Positions 1 through 8,172 of a stretch of 64,000 nucleotides of DNA are shown piece by piece (positions within the stretch are counted from its first letter, which is position 1; the number at the start of each line of letters is the position of its first letter). The DNA comes from Phycisphaerae bacterium. GTDB lineage: Bacteria; Planctomycetota; Phycisphaerae; UBA1845; JAFGLZ01. The translations under genes were made by a program, and so were the position numbers. The stretch lies in assembly GCA_016927755.1 (NCBI GenBank), contig JAFGLZ010000139.1:21457-85456 (forward strand), read 5' to 3'. The notes under the pieces were generated by a model, which worked only from the letters and a program-made list of their open reading frames with translations, had not been told where the DNA came from and did no database searches.

Positions 1-1686
1 GTTCCCGGCGAGGCCCTCCTGCTTCACGTCAGGATCGTCAACGCCGAGGACGCGGATGAACCGAAGGTGCCGCCAATGCCTGACGTCACCGTGAGGCTGC
101 TGACGCCCACACCGCAGAAGCAGACCGCCATCCAGGTTGTCAACTTCAAGCGGACAACACAGACCACATTGACTTACGTGTACCAGCTTCTCGCCCGGCG
201 GCCGGGAAGATTCACGATACCCCCCATTCGCGTTAACGCATCCGGCAAGACGTATACGACCGAACCGATCAGCATTGTCGTGGCCAAGGGCGAGACGACG
301 GATCTCCTGATCGCGGAGTTCGTCGCCAGTCGCGAATCGGTCTACGTCGAACAACCGTTCGAACTAACGCTGCAGATCTGTATTCGACCGTTCCGGTCGG
401 GCAACGTTACGCTCGATGCCCGTCAGATGTGGAGTCGTGTCAGCAGCAGCAGCAGCTTCGGCCCGTTCACCAAACAGGTTGCGGAGGGCAAAGTGCGGGT
501 TCGGCGCGCGCTACGCAAGGACAGTGAGGGCCAGGAGCGGGAATACTACCTTTACGAAGTCTCGCAGAAGGTCTGGCCCGAGGAGGCCGGTCCCTACGAG
601 CCCGAGCCCGTATCGATTCAGATGGAATACCCGGTAGCGTTGAGTCGCGATATCTTCGGAGACATGAGTGTCAATCGCATCCGACGACTCGTCGATCACG
701 CCACGCCCCCCAAGCTGGTCATCAAGCCCATCCCTACGGAGGGGCGTCCGCCCACCTACAACAATGCCGTCGGCCGATATACCTGGAAAGTCGAGGTGGA
801 CCGGACGGAGGTCAACCGGGGCCAGCTTCTGACGCTCACCATGGAGATCGCCGGCGAGGGGCGTCTTGAGCGCGTTCCCGCGCCACCTTTGGCAAAGGTC
901 GAGGCCCTGACCCGGCACTTCAAGGTGCTGGACGAACAGCTCGCGGGGGAGGTGGAAGGCGGCAAGAAGGTCTTTCGGCAGCGAATCCGGGCCATCGACG
1001 ACAAGACGACAGAGATCCCTCCGATTCCGTTCGTGTGCTTCGATCCGGAGGGCGACGGGGGCAAGGGCAAGTTCATCACGGCGATGAGCGAGGCGATTCC
1101 CATCACCGTCCACGCGGCGGAATCGGTATCGACGGACGAGATCGTGATGCCTTCGGGCGGCGGTCCTCGGCGGACGTCCCTGTTGACGGAGGCGGCCGAT
1201 AGCATCCGGGCGAACTACACGGAGGCGGAGGTCGTGCTTGCCAGCCAGATCTTTGCACCCGGACCGGGATGGGCGGCGGCGCTGGCGCTGCCCCCGTTCG
1301 TCTGGGTGGTGGGATTCATGGTCCGGCGGCACTCGGATCGGTTGCGGACGGACGTCGCGTTTGCCCGGCGGCGCAGCGCAAGGAAGATGGCTGAAACCAG
1401 GCTGAAGGACGCGCGGCAATCGAACGACGCGGCCGGTGACGTGGGGGAGGCCCTGCTGGGGTACGTGGCGGATCAGGCGAATCTGCCGGCCGGGGGACTG
1501 ACGCGGGTTGACGCCGTCAAGCGGCTGGTCCGGGACGGCGCGTCCGAGGAGATCGTGAAGGAACTAGACGACCTGCTGGCGGCGTGCGAGGCGGCTCGAT
1601 ACGCGGGGATCAGCGCCGGCGGCGGCGACCTAGTCGATCGGGCGCGGCAGTGCTTGTTAGGACTCGAGCGAACGTGGAAACCGTGA
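1..1686 (+). CDS. BatD-family protein (oxygen-tolerance domain), 5'-truncated by the window edge
   Basis: The frame is open from base 1, so the N-terminus lies outside the window; about 561 residues are visible. The visible part is mostly beta-rich, with repeated 'V..G..LTL.I.I.G.G' segments (for example around 'VEVDRTEVNRGQLLTLTMEI'). One membrane segment follows (about base 1250-1320, 'AAALALPPFVWVVGFM'), then a basic, helical cytoplasmic tail. This is the BatD layout: a periplasmic beta-domain protein anchored by one C-terminal helix, usually encoded with MoxR, DUF58 and VWA (BatA/B) genes. The next gene overlaps it by 4 bp (GTGA) and encodes TPR and SH3 segments as BatE-like proteins do, which supports the assignment. 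The molecular role of BatD is not established. Confidence 0.8.
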   Translation, partial: VPGEALLLHVRIVNAEDADEPKVPPMPDVTVRLLTPTPQKQTAIQVVNFKRTTQTTLTYVYQLLARRPGRFTIPPIRVNASGKTYTTEPISIVVAKGETTDLLIAEFVASRESVYVEQPFELTLQICIRPFRSGNVTLDARQMWSRVSSSSSFGPFTKQVAEGKVRVRRALRKDSEGQEREYYLYEVSQKVWPEEAGPYEPEPVSIQMEYPVALSRDIFGDMSVNRIRRLVDHATPPKLVIKPIPTEGRPPTYNNAVGRYTWKVEVDRTEVNRGQLLTLTMEIAGEGRLERVPAPPLAKVEALTRHFKVLDEQLAGEVEGGKKVFRQRIRAIDDKTTEIPPIPFVCFDPEGDGGKGKFITAMSEAIPITVHAAESVSTDEIVMPSGGGPRRTSLLTEAADSIRANYTEAEVVLASQIFAPGPGWAAALALPPFVWVVGFMVRRHSDRLRTDVAFARRRSARKMAETRLKDARQSNDAAGDVGEALLGYVADQANLPAGGLTRVDAVKRLVRDGASEEIVKELDDLLAACEAARYAGISAGGGDLVDRARQCLLGLERTWKP

Positions 1687-2549
1687 GCAAAGCCGAAACG
1701 TCGAAAAGTCGACACCTCGACACGTGGACACGTCGACGTGCGCTCTTGAAGTCCGCACTGCTGATTTCGGGCGTTCTCGCTTGCCGCGCGGTCCCCGCTC
1801 TCGGGGAGATGTCGAAGACTCGGCGGATGGAGGTGTTCTATCAGGCGCAGCGAGCTTATGAGCAGGGGGCGCAACTGACATCGAAGGACCCGAACGAGGC
1901 GGAGCGGCTACTGCGCGAGGCGAGCAACGGGTTTCAGGCACTTGTCGACGACGGGACGGTTAACGGACAACTCTACTACGATCTCGCCAACACGTATCTC
2001 CGACTCAAGGAGGTGGGGCGGGCGATTCTGTACTATCGCAAAGCGGAGCAGCTCATCCCCGGAGACACGCGTCTCAAGGAGGGGCTCCGCGTTGCCCGGA
2101 GCATTCGGCGGAACGACATCCCCGTCGCGGGACAGACGGCCCTGGCCCATGCCCTGCTCTTCTGGCATTACGGCTCCTCTGTCCGCGGGCGGGCAACGGT
2201 CGGCATCGTGGCGTACGTCTTGTTCTGGGCGGCGGCGATCGGCGCGACGGTTGTCGGCCATGGGGTGTGGCGGTATGCGTTGGTGGTGCTGGCCATCGTG
2301 TGGGTCGCGATGGGCGTGTCGGTCGCCGTGAGCGCCTACGAGGGCGGACACACGCAGGAGGGGGTCATCGTCGGCGATGACGTCGTCGTCAGCAAGGACC
2401 CGGGCATCGGGTCGAGCCCGGAGTTCGAGGAGAAGCTTTACCAGGGCGTCGAGTTCGAACTGCTGGACCGAAAGAGCCAGTGGTATTTCATTCAACTGCC
2501 CAACGGCAAGTCGGGTTGGGTTCCGCGGGAGGCCGCAGCGCTGATCTGA
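1683..2549 (+). CDS. TPR and SH3 domain protein, BatE-like
   Basis: I chose the GTG at 1683 because it overlaps the BatD stop (GTGA), the usual sign of translational coupling; the frame also stays open upstream into batD. An arginine-rich start is followed by a hydrophobic stretch ('LLKSALLISGVLA') that reads as a signal peptide or anchor. TPR-like helices follow (the 'LYYDLANTYLRLKEVGRAILYYRKAEQL' region, about 1970-2050), then two membrane segments (about 2210-2330). A C-terminal bacterial SH3 segment contains 'SQWYFIQLPNGKSGWVP'. TPR, membrane and SH3 domains after BatD match BatE-type envelope proteins. The first codons lie in a degenerate 8-bp tandem repeat; a TTG at 1746, just past it, is an alternative start that keeps the signal peptide. 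Confidence 0.72.
   Translation: MSKAETSKSRHLDTWTRRRALLKSALLISGVLACRAVPALGEMSKTRRMEVFYQAQRAYEQGAQLTSKDPNEAERLLREASNGFQALVDDGTVNGQLYYDLANTYLRLKEVGRAILYYRKAEQLIPGDTRLKEGLRVARSIRRNDIPVAGQTALAHALLFWHYGSSVRGRATVGIVAYVLFWAAAIGATVVGHGVWRYALVVLAIVWVAMGVSVAVSAYEGGHTQEGVIVGDDVVVSKDPGIGSSPEFEEKLYQGVEFELLDRKSQWYFIQLPNGKSGWVPREAAALI
1701..1740 (+). repeat. Five-unit degenerate 8-bp tandem repeat
   Basis: Five consecutive 8-mers are TCGAAAAG, TCGACACC, TCGACACG, TGGACACG and TCGACGTG. They lie inside the first codons of the TPR/SH3 gene. The unit is not a multiple of three, so gain or loss of a unit would shift the frame. Confidence 0.8.
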
Positions 2550-2563
2550 CGGAGCGGCTTGGT

Positions 2564-3130
2564 TCAGATTTCCTTCAACTCCTCCGTCTTGGCATCGAGG
2601 AGCTTGTCGATCTCTTTCTCGTACTTGTTGATGAGTTCCTGAACGTTCTCCCGGCAGCGGTCGGCGTCGTCTTCGCTCAGATCGCCGTTCTTCTCTTCGG
2701 CGTCGATCAGCTTCTTGGCGTCGCGTCTGGCGTTTCGGATGGCCACGCGCTGGGCCTCGGCCATCTTGCGGATCTGCTGGATGAGCTGCTGTCGGCGCTC
2801 GCCGGACAGTGCGGGAACTGGCAGGCGGATGATCCGTCCATCGCTCATCGGCGTGATGCCAATGTTGCTGGCCTCGATGCCGCGTTCGATGTCCTTGAGC
2901 GTACTGGGGTCGAACGGCTTGACGACGATGAGCTGGGGTTCGGGCGCGGAGATCGTCGCCAGCTCGCGCAGGTCCATCAAGGAGCCGTACGAAGCGACCT
3001 CGATCTTCAGATGGTCCACCAGGCCGGTGCTTGCCCGCCCGGTTCGGACGGTCCGCAGCTCGCTTCGGAAGAAGTCGACGACCTTGTCCATCTTCTCTTC
3101 ACACTCAAACTCGATCTCGTCCATGGGCAT
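2564..3130 (-). CDS. frr: Ribosome recycling factor
   Basis: This 188-residue protein has the usual RRF length and sequence. It has the N-terminal helix with 'FRSELRTVRTGRAS', the core 'PFDPSTLKDIERGIEASNIGI' region, the 'LPVPALSGERRQQL' strand-turn, and the long charged C-terminal helix. RRF works with EF-G to split post-termination ribosomes in the cytoplasm. The ATG at 3130 (or 3124) follows a GAGGTGGTG stretch. A TTGTTG-N17-TAGAAT promoter lies just upstream on the minus strand. In many bacteria frr follows pyrH and tsf; here it is alone and convergent with the Bat-like genes, with only 14 bp between the stops. Confidence 0.97.
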   Translation of the reverse strand: MPMDEIEFECEEKMDKVVDFFRSELRTVRTGRASTGLVDHLKIEVASYGSLMDLRELATISAPEPQLIVVKPFDPSTLKDIERGIEASNIGITPMSDGRIIRLPVPALSGERRQQLIQQIRKMAEAQRVAIRNARRDAKKLIDAEEKNGDLSEDDADRCRENVQELINKYEKEIDKLLDAKTEELKEI

Positions 3131-3166
3131 GGCAACACCACCTCTGCAATCGTACGTTCCGGCGGT

Positions 3167-3195
3167 ATTCTAGGCCGCTCGATGCCCGGCAACAA
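3167..3195 (-). promoter_or_regulatory. Candidate sigma-70-type promoter of frr
   Basis: On the minus strand a TTGTTG box (3190-3195) is followed after 17 bp by TAGAAT (3167-3172), five of six matches to TATAAT. The predicted start near 3160 would leave a leader of about 30 nt before the frr ATG. Confidence 0.5.
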
Positions 3196-3268
3196 GTCTG
3201 TTGTGGTCGGGAGCGGGGACCACGGGGTTCGTGACAGGAGATCGGCAGAAGCCGCGGCGCCCCAGGGG

Positions 3269-4393
3269 CTATCTGCTTTTGCCCGCCTTCTCCTCGAGTC
3301 GCGTTAGCTGGCCGCGGAGGACGTCCGCCTGGGGAGAATCGGGGTAGGCATCGATGACCTTTCGGGCCAGGTCGGCCGCCTCGGCAAAATGATGCTTCTT
3401 GATCAGGGCCTTGATCTCGGCCTCTAGATCCTGACGCTCCTGGATCTCGGCGTTGGCCTGAAGCGTCTCCCACTTCAGTCGGACGGCCTCGGCCTCGGTG
3501 CTGTCCACGTAGCGGTCGAGAATCTCCCGCCCGGCGGTAAGGGCCTGCCGCCACTCTTTTCGGGCGATGTGGCGCTGGATGTCGGCGTAGAGTCGCTGCC
3601 GCTGCTGACGCTCGAAGGTGCCTCGCTCGGTCGCGACGAGCCTGGCCAGGTTGATGGCCTGCTCACAGTCGGGGTGCTTCCTCAGCAGGTCATCGGCCTC
3701 GTGTTCGGCACGATCCCAGGCCGAGATGCTCATCAGGTCGGTGATCTTGCGGCGGGCCGCGGCGACGTCCTTGGTCTCCGCATCGGCCCTGACCTGCTCG
3801 ATCCGTTCGATAAGGGCATCGACGTCGGCGTCCGGACCAAATCGCTCAGCGAGTTCTCCGCAGGCTTTCCGAGCGACGTGGAACTCTCCCTGCCTGAGGA
3901 GGCGCTCGACCTGGTCGGCGCAGTCTCGCCGGGCCTTGTCGATGCGGCGTTTGAGCTTCTCGTGTTTCTGGGGGTCCGTGAGGAGCGAGTTCTCGGCGAT
4001 CTCGCGGAGCAGATGCATCATCTCGGCATGCCTGGCGGCACCCGGCGCGGCCGGATCGGCCGGGTCCGCTTGCCGAGGCGGCGCGGATTGAGACCCGGCT
4101 TCGGGCGCCCCTCCCTCGCGTCCCTCGCTCGAGGCTCGTGTGCGGGAGATGATATTGCCGCCCGCGATCGCGCCGAGGAGCGCGGCCGAAGCGACGATCG
4201 CCCCGAGCAGGCCGCCCAGCAGCAGCACGATACCAACGCCCCCCCCCTGCGCGGGCAGATCGAGGAGGCTCGAGCCCCAACCGACGAATGCGAGCAGGCT
4301 GGCAAGGAACGCCCCACCGCCGAGGACCAGGAGGGGCCTCTTCAAGCGTCGCGGCTTCGGGCTTTCGGGCGGCTCGTTGGCGGGCATCGTCAT
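3269..4393 (-). CDS. Membrane-anchored protein with TPR-like helical repeats, unknown function
   Basis: This 374-residue protein has two membrane helices (about residues 20-37 and 50-78). A low-complexity linker rich in Ala, Pro and Asp follows, then a long alpha-helical region. That region has repeating 'A..A...A..L' patterns such as 'EFHVARKACGELAERFGPD', 'WRQALTAGREILDRY' and 'HHFAEAADLARKVIDAYPDS', typical of degenerate tetratricopeptide repeats. It probably scaffolds protein contacts at the cytoplasmic face of the membrane. The start at 4393 follows a GGGGGTGG stretch. It is transcribed toward frr with a 138-bp gap. I do not recognise a named family. Confidence 0.6.
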   Translation of the reverse strand: MTMPANEPPESPKPRRLKRPLLVLGGGAFLASLLAFVGWGSSLLDLPAQGGGVGIVLLLGGLLGAIVASAALLGAIAGGNIISRTRASSEGREGGAPEAGSQSAPPRQADPADPAAPGAARHAEMMHLLREIAENSLLTDPQKHEKLKRRIDKARRDCADQVERLLRQGEFHVARKACGELAERFGPDADVDALIERIEQVRADAETKDVAAARRKITDLMSISAWDRAEHEADDLLRKHPDCEQAINLARLVATERGTFERQQRQRLYADIQRHIARKEWRQALTAGREILDRYVDSTEAEAVRLKWETLQANAEIQERQDLEAEIKALIKKHHFAEAADLARKVIDAYPDSPQADVLRGQLTRLEEKAGKSR

Positions 4394-4530
4394 CCACCCC
4401 CAGGGCTGGCGCTACACGTTGTCGCGGATCAAGATCACTCCGACATTGGCGGAGCGGCATCCCCACCCGGTACTATGGTATCGGGTTGGACGAGGTAGTG
4501 CCAACGGTACGTCTGGATCGGGGATCGGAG

Positions 4531-5442
4531 ATGCGGGATACCCAACACGTAAGGTCGCACCGGCCGCTGCTTCCGCGATGGTGGCGGTCTCTCAACGAGA
4601 TGCGTTCGCTGGGTCGCGTGCCCATCAAGGTCCTGCTCTTCGCCGGCGTCCTCTTGGTCGTCTTGTTCCCGAGCCCCGACATGCTTTTGCGGCAGATTCA
4701 TCGCTTGCGTCATCTGGACCAGATGATCGAACCGAACGCTCCGGGCCTGGCCGAGGTGGCCGCCGATTTGGGGTCGCGTCTCGACGCGAGCTTGACACCC
4801 AGACAGGTTCAGAAACGCGTTGAGAAGTACGTCCACGAGACGATCCCGTACGCATGGGATTGGGACACGTGGAACGTCGTCGACTACATCCCGACCGTGC
4901 CCGAGGTCTTGGAGAAGCGGAGAGAGGATTGCGACGGCCGGGCCGTGCTGGCCGCGTCCTTGCTCCGCCGGCTGGGGCAGGACGCGATGCTCGCCACCGA
5001 TCTCCGCCACGTGTGGGTGACGGTCGGTCGGGACGAGCTGATGGGTCCGGGCGCCGCGAAGTCGGCCGTCAGCACGCCGACCGGCACTCAAGTCAACTGG
5101 CATACGCTCTCGAACGTTCCCCGAACGCTGGCTTTCGGAGTGGCGGTGTTCCCCCTGTCTCGAGAGGCGATTCTCGTGGCGACGATCCTCCTTCTGATGG
5201 CGCCGGCTCGCATGCGGTGCGTGGCATTCGTGTTCGCCACGGCGACGCTGCTGGCGGGATGGGCGTTTCTTCGGCAAGGCGTCGTGGTGGCGCCGGATCT
5301 GAGCGGCTTCTCCGAGCGGACGTGGGCCAGTTGGATCGGGCTGATCCTGTCGCTGGCCGGGCTGCTGTCATTGTGGCTGACGGGAGGTCGCGCGGTTCGA
5401 AGCGACTCCACGAAAGCCGCGTCTCCTGCCGATAACACCTGA
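4531..5442 (+). CDS. Transglutaminase-like (cysteine protease fold) membrane protein
   Basis: A hydrophobic N-terminal segment ('VLLFAGVLLVVLF') is followed by a transglutaminase-like core. The probable catalytic Cys is in 'REDCDGRAVLAASLLRRLG' and the His in 'DLRHVWVTVG', spaced as in the family. Three more hydrophobic segments close the protein. Such proteins act as peptidases or cross-linking enzymes at the envelope, or as inactive scaffolds; the substrate is not evident. The frame stays open upstream, so the start is uncertain. I prefer ATG 4531 because earlier candidates overlap the divergent gene, but TTG 4486 and ATG 4600 are possible. A weak TACTAT -10-like box is at 4471. Confidence 0.6.
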   Translation: MRDTQHVRSHRPLLPRWWRSLNEMRSLGRVPIKVLLFAGVLLVVLFPSPDMLLRQIHRLRHLDQMIEPNAPGLAEVAADLGSRLDASLTPRQVQKRVEKYVHETIPYAWDWDTWNVVDYIPTVPEVLEKRREDCDGRAVLAASLLRRLGQDAMLATDLRHVWVTVGRDELMGPGAAKSAVSTPTGTQVNWHTLSNVPRTLAFGVAVFPLSREAILVATILLLMAPARMRCVAFVFATATLLAGWAFLRQGVVVAPDLSGFSERTWASWIGLILSLAGLLSLWLTGGRAVRSDSTKAASPADNT

Positions 5443-5474
5443 GAGCAATCCCCATCATCGAGCCGGAGGCAGGC

Positions 5475-6104
5475 ATGTCCGACACCGTACACGTCGTGTC
5501 CCACCCCGTGGTCCAGCACAAGCTGGCGCTGGCGCGAGACAGCACGACCGACCCCCCGAAGTTCCGAGCCCTTCTTGCCGAGATCACAGAGCTGCTCGCC
5601 TATGAGGCCTCCAGCGACGTCAAGACCGAAGCGCTTGACGTATCGACGCCCGTGGACTGGGCCGAGGGTCAGATGCTGGCCGAGGACATCACGATCGTTC
5701 CGATCCTTCGGGCGGGCCTGGGCATGCTGGAGGGCGCCACGCGTCTTCTTCCCTGGGCCAGGGTCGGGCATCTCGGGGTGTATCGAGACCAGGAGACGTT
5801 CGAGCCGGTCATCTACTACAACCGGCTTCCCCCGGACGTGAAGGCTTCGCTGGTCTTCATGTTGGATGCGATGCTCGCCACCGGAGGATCCTGCAGCGCG
5901 GCGGTAGACGTCTTGAAGCGTAGCGGCGTGACCAGACTGCGGGTGATTTGCCTGATCGCCACGCCGACGGCGATCGACCGGATGGCCGAGGACCACGCAG
6001 ACGTGGGCATCTACACGGCGAGCGTCGATCCGATCGTCGGCGCGGACGGTCGGATCAGCCCCGGTTTGGGGGACGTTGGGGCTCGACTGTTCGGCACGGC
6101 ATGA
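5475..6104 (+). CDS. upp: Uracil phosphoribosyltransferase
   Basis: The protein has 209 residues, the normal length for UPRTase, which converts uracil and PRPP to UMP in pyrimidine salvage. The PRPP-binding loop is clear as 'MLDAMLATGGSCSAAVDVL'. The uracil-binding C-terminal part contains 'GLGDVGARLFGT'. The conserved 'ILRAGLGMLEG' segment lies near residue 78. The ATG has a GGAGGCAGG ribosome-binding site 6-8 nt upstream. It is convergent with the glycosyltransferase gene, with only 14 bp between the stops, and is not part of the polysaccharide cluster. Confidence 0.96.
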   Translation: MSDTVHVVSHPVVQHKLALARDSTTDPPKFRALLAEITELLAYEASSDVKTEALDVSTPVDWAEGQMLAEDITIVPILRAGLGMLEGATRLLPWARVGHLGVYRDQETFEPVIYYNRLPPDVKASLVFMLDAMLATGGSCSAAVDVLKRSGVTRLRVICLIATPTAIDRMAEDHADVGIYTASVDPIVGADGRISPGLGDVGARLFGTA

Positions 6105-6118
6105 CGGAAGCAGTGATA

Positions 6119-7150
6119 TCAGGCGGCGGCCGGCGGCTCGATGCGGGCCCGCGGATCGTGCCGCAGCAGCTCCCATGTGGCGCCCAGGTAGAATCCGAAA
6201 GACCGCATCCGTTCGATCCAGTTCTCCGGTCTTCCCGCCACACACGACGGTACGTACGCCAGCCCCGTCGAGACGAGCTTTCGGACCATCCAACGAGGGG
6301 GCCCGAGGCGTCCGACGGGCGCTATCTCACCCAGTCGAACGGCGGCCCGCCCCACCGCGGTGAAGTAGCGTACCAGGAACGCGCGACGCAGCCGGTCCGC
6401 CGGCGTGTAGTGGTTGACGATCGCCTCGGGGACGTAGACGCCGTGGGACCCTTGCCGCTCGAGTTCGGCCAAGACGGCCACCTCCTCACCGCCGATCAGA
6501 GACGTTCCGTTGCGTCCGAGATCGGTTCTGAAGCCGCCCACGTCGCGGAGGCGCCGGGCGTCGAATGCCAGGTTGGCACCCATCGGCCGAGGTTCCCCGG
6601 GAGTCAGTGGGCCGGACTTGCGAGGGAGGGAGAATCGAACGACAACACCCGCGAGCATCCGCTCGCATTGCTCCGTCAGCCATGACGGGCGGGGGTAATC
6701 ATAGGCGGGCAGGATCTGCCCGGCCAAGTAGCTCGCCGTCGGCCAACACCGACGCGCCGCCAATAGAGCGGCCAGCCATGCCCCGTCCACCTCGACATCG
6801 TCGTCGGTGAACGCCAGCAAACGACCCCGCGTCTCGACCAACGCGCGGTTTCTCGCCGCCGATAGACCGGGCTCGGATTCGTACAGGTAGCGCAGCGGCA
6901 ACCGATCAGACCAGGCGCCCGCGACCCGCGGCGTGTGATCGGTCGAACGGTTGTCGATGACGAGGACTTCCCAGGAACATCCCTCGGGGATGCGCGCGGC
7001 GTGGATGCTGGCCAGAGCGCGATTCAGGGACTCGGCCCGGTTGTACGTGCAGATCACGACGGACAGATCGATGCCGCCGTCGCGCGTCGCGTCCTCTGTT
7101 TGACCGCCTCGATTCACTACGGCTCTCCTGTCGACCGCGAGCGGCTTCAC
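6119..7150 (-). CDS. Family 2 glycosyltransferase
   Basis: This 343-residue GT-A protein starts its fold with 'LSVVICTYNRAESLNRAL'. The nucleotide-sugar-binding 'EVLVIDNRSTDHTP' and a metal-binding 'FTDDDVEVD' motif follow. No membrane helix is obvious, so it probably works at the cytoplasmic face on a lipid-linked glycan. The GTG at 7150 overlaps the stop of the preceding glycosyltransferase (GTGA); an alternative GTG at 7117 has a better-placed GGAG. It is the last gene of the minus-strand polysaccharide operon. The sugar and acceptor cannot be predicted. Confidence 0.88.
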   Translation of the reverse strand: MKPLAVDRRAVVNRGGQTEDATRDGGIDLSVVICTYNRAESLNRALASIHAARIPEGCSWEVLVIDNRSTDHTPRVAGAWSDRLPLRYLYESEPGLSAARNRALVETRGRLLAFTDDDVEVDGAWLAALLAARRCWPTASYLAGQILPAYDYPRPSWLTEQCERMLAGVVVRFSLPRKSGPLTPGEPRPMGANLAFDARRLRDVGGFRTDLGRNGTSLIGGEEVAVLAELERQGSHGVYVPEAIVNHYTPADRLRRAFLVRYFTAVGRAAVRLGEIAPVGRLGPPRWMVRKLVSTGLAYVPSCVAGRPENWIERMRSFGFYLGATWELLRHDPRARIEPPAAA

Positions 7151-8172
7151 GCCATCACGGCGGGGACATCCTCATCGCGATTCGCGGCGTCTCGCCATAG
7201 CAGCAGATGCTGGTGAAGACGCAGAGGCAGGAAGCTGGGCAAGACGACCTTCAGATCGTCCAGCCGGCATCGCCCCATCCCGGCCATTCTTCGGAAACAC
7301 CGCCTGGCGGTACTCAGATCCCATCTCGAGTACGCCGCGTATCCCTCGCGGCGGAAGACGTCGTTGACCCAATCGCTCAGCTCTTCCCGCGGGATGTGTC
7401 GCAGGTGGGATCGGTGCGTCTCGACGAAGTCGCGGAGCATCCGCCATCGTTTCAGCGTGGGTCGGTAGTGGTCCGCCGTCTGTTGGTTGGGATGACGTCG
7501 GTAGTAGGCCATCACCTTGGGAACGCGGCGGAAGCGGCACCTGGTCGCCAAGCGGAGCCACAGGTGGTAGTCCTCTGCCGGCGGGAAGCGCCGGTCGAAG
7601 CCGCCGACCTCGCGAAGCTTCTTGAGGCGGACCAGGACGGCGTGGATCGGGAAAGGGCAACACTGGAGCATCAGGGCCAGCTTGTCTCGCCCCCGGGCGT
7701 CGAGGTCCTGAGGGACGAACGGCCGAGCATTGTCCAGATTGCCCCAGAACCTGGCCCAGCCGCAGTAGACCAGATCCGGACGAGGGTCGTCGTCCTCGTT
7801 TGGCTCGGCCTCGATCGCCTCGATCATCGTCTCGAGGAACCGATGGTCCCAACGATCGTCCGCGTCGAGAAAGGCCACATACGTGCCCGTGGCGCAGGCC
7901 AGCCCGGCGTTTCGGGCGGCCGAGCACCCCGCGTTCGACTGACGGATCAGGCGGACCGGGGGACCGTAGCCAGCGACAATGTCGGCCGAGCCGTCCGTCG
8001 AACCGTCGTCGACGACGATGAGCTCGACCTGCCGATGGGTCTGTGCGAGGACGTCCTCGACGGCCTCGGCCACGTAGGCGGCGGCGTTGTAGCACGGCAT
8101 GATCACGGACACGCGACGTGACGACTGCCTGGTGACGGTCTTGGTCGGCCCTTGCTGCATCGTAGCGGTCAC
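7147..8172 (-). CDS. Family 2 glycosyltransferase
   Basis: This 341-residue GT-A enzyme has 'SVIMPCYNAAAYVAEAVEDV' at the N-terminus, the 'LIVVDDGSTDGSADIV' nucleotide-binding strand, 'NAGCSAARNAGLA', and the metal-binding 'FLDADDRWD'. It differs clearly from the neighbouring glycosyltransferase, so the pair probably adds different residues. Both ends overlap neighbours by 4 bp, which indicates one polycistronic message from the membrane protein through this gene. A second possible start is ATG 8160. Confidence 0.9.
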   Translation of the reverse strand: MTATMQQGPTKTVTRQSSRRVSVIMPCYNAAAYVAEAVEDVLAQTHRQVELIVVDDGSTDGSADIVAGYGPPVRLIRQSNAGCSAARNAGLACATGTYVAFLDADDRWDHRFLETMIEAIEAEPNEDDDPRPDLVYCGWARFWGNLDNARPFVPQDLDARGRDKLALMLQCCPFPIHAVLVRLKKLREVGGFDRRFPPAEDYHLWLRLATRCRFRRVPKVMAYYRRHPNQQTADHYRPTLKRWRMLRDFVETHRSHLRHIPREELSDWVNDVFRREGYAAYSRWDLSTARRCFRRMAGMGRCRLDDLKVVLPSFLPLRLHQHLLLWRDAANRDEDVPAVMA

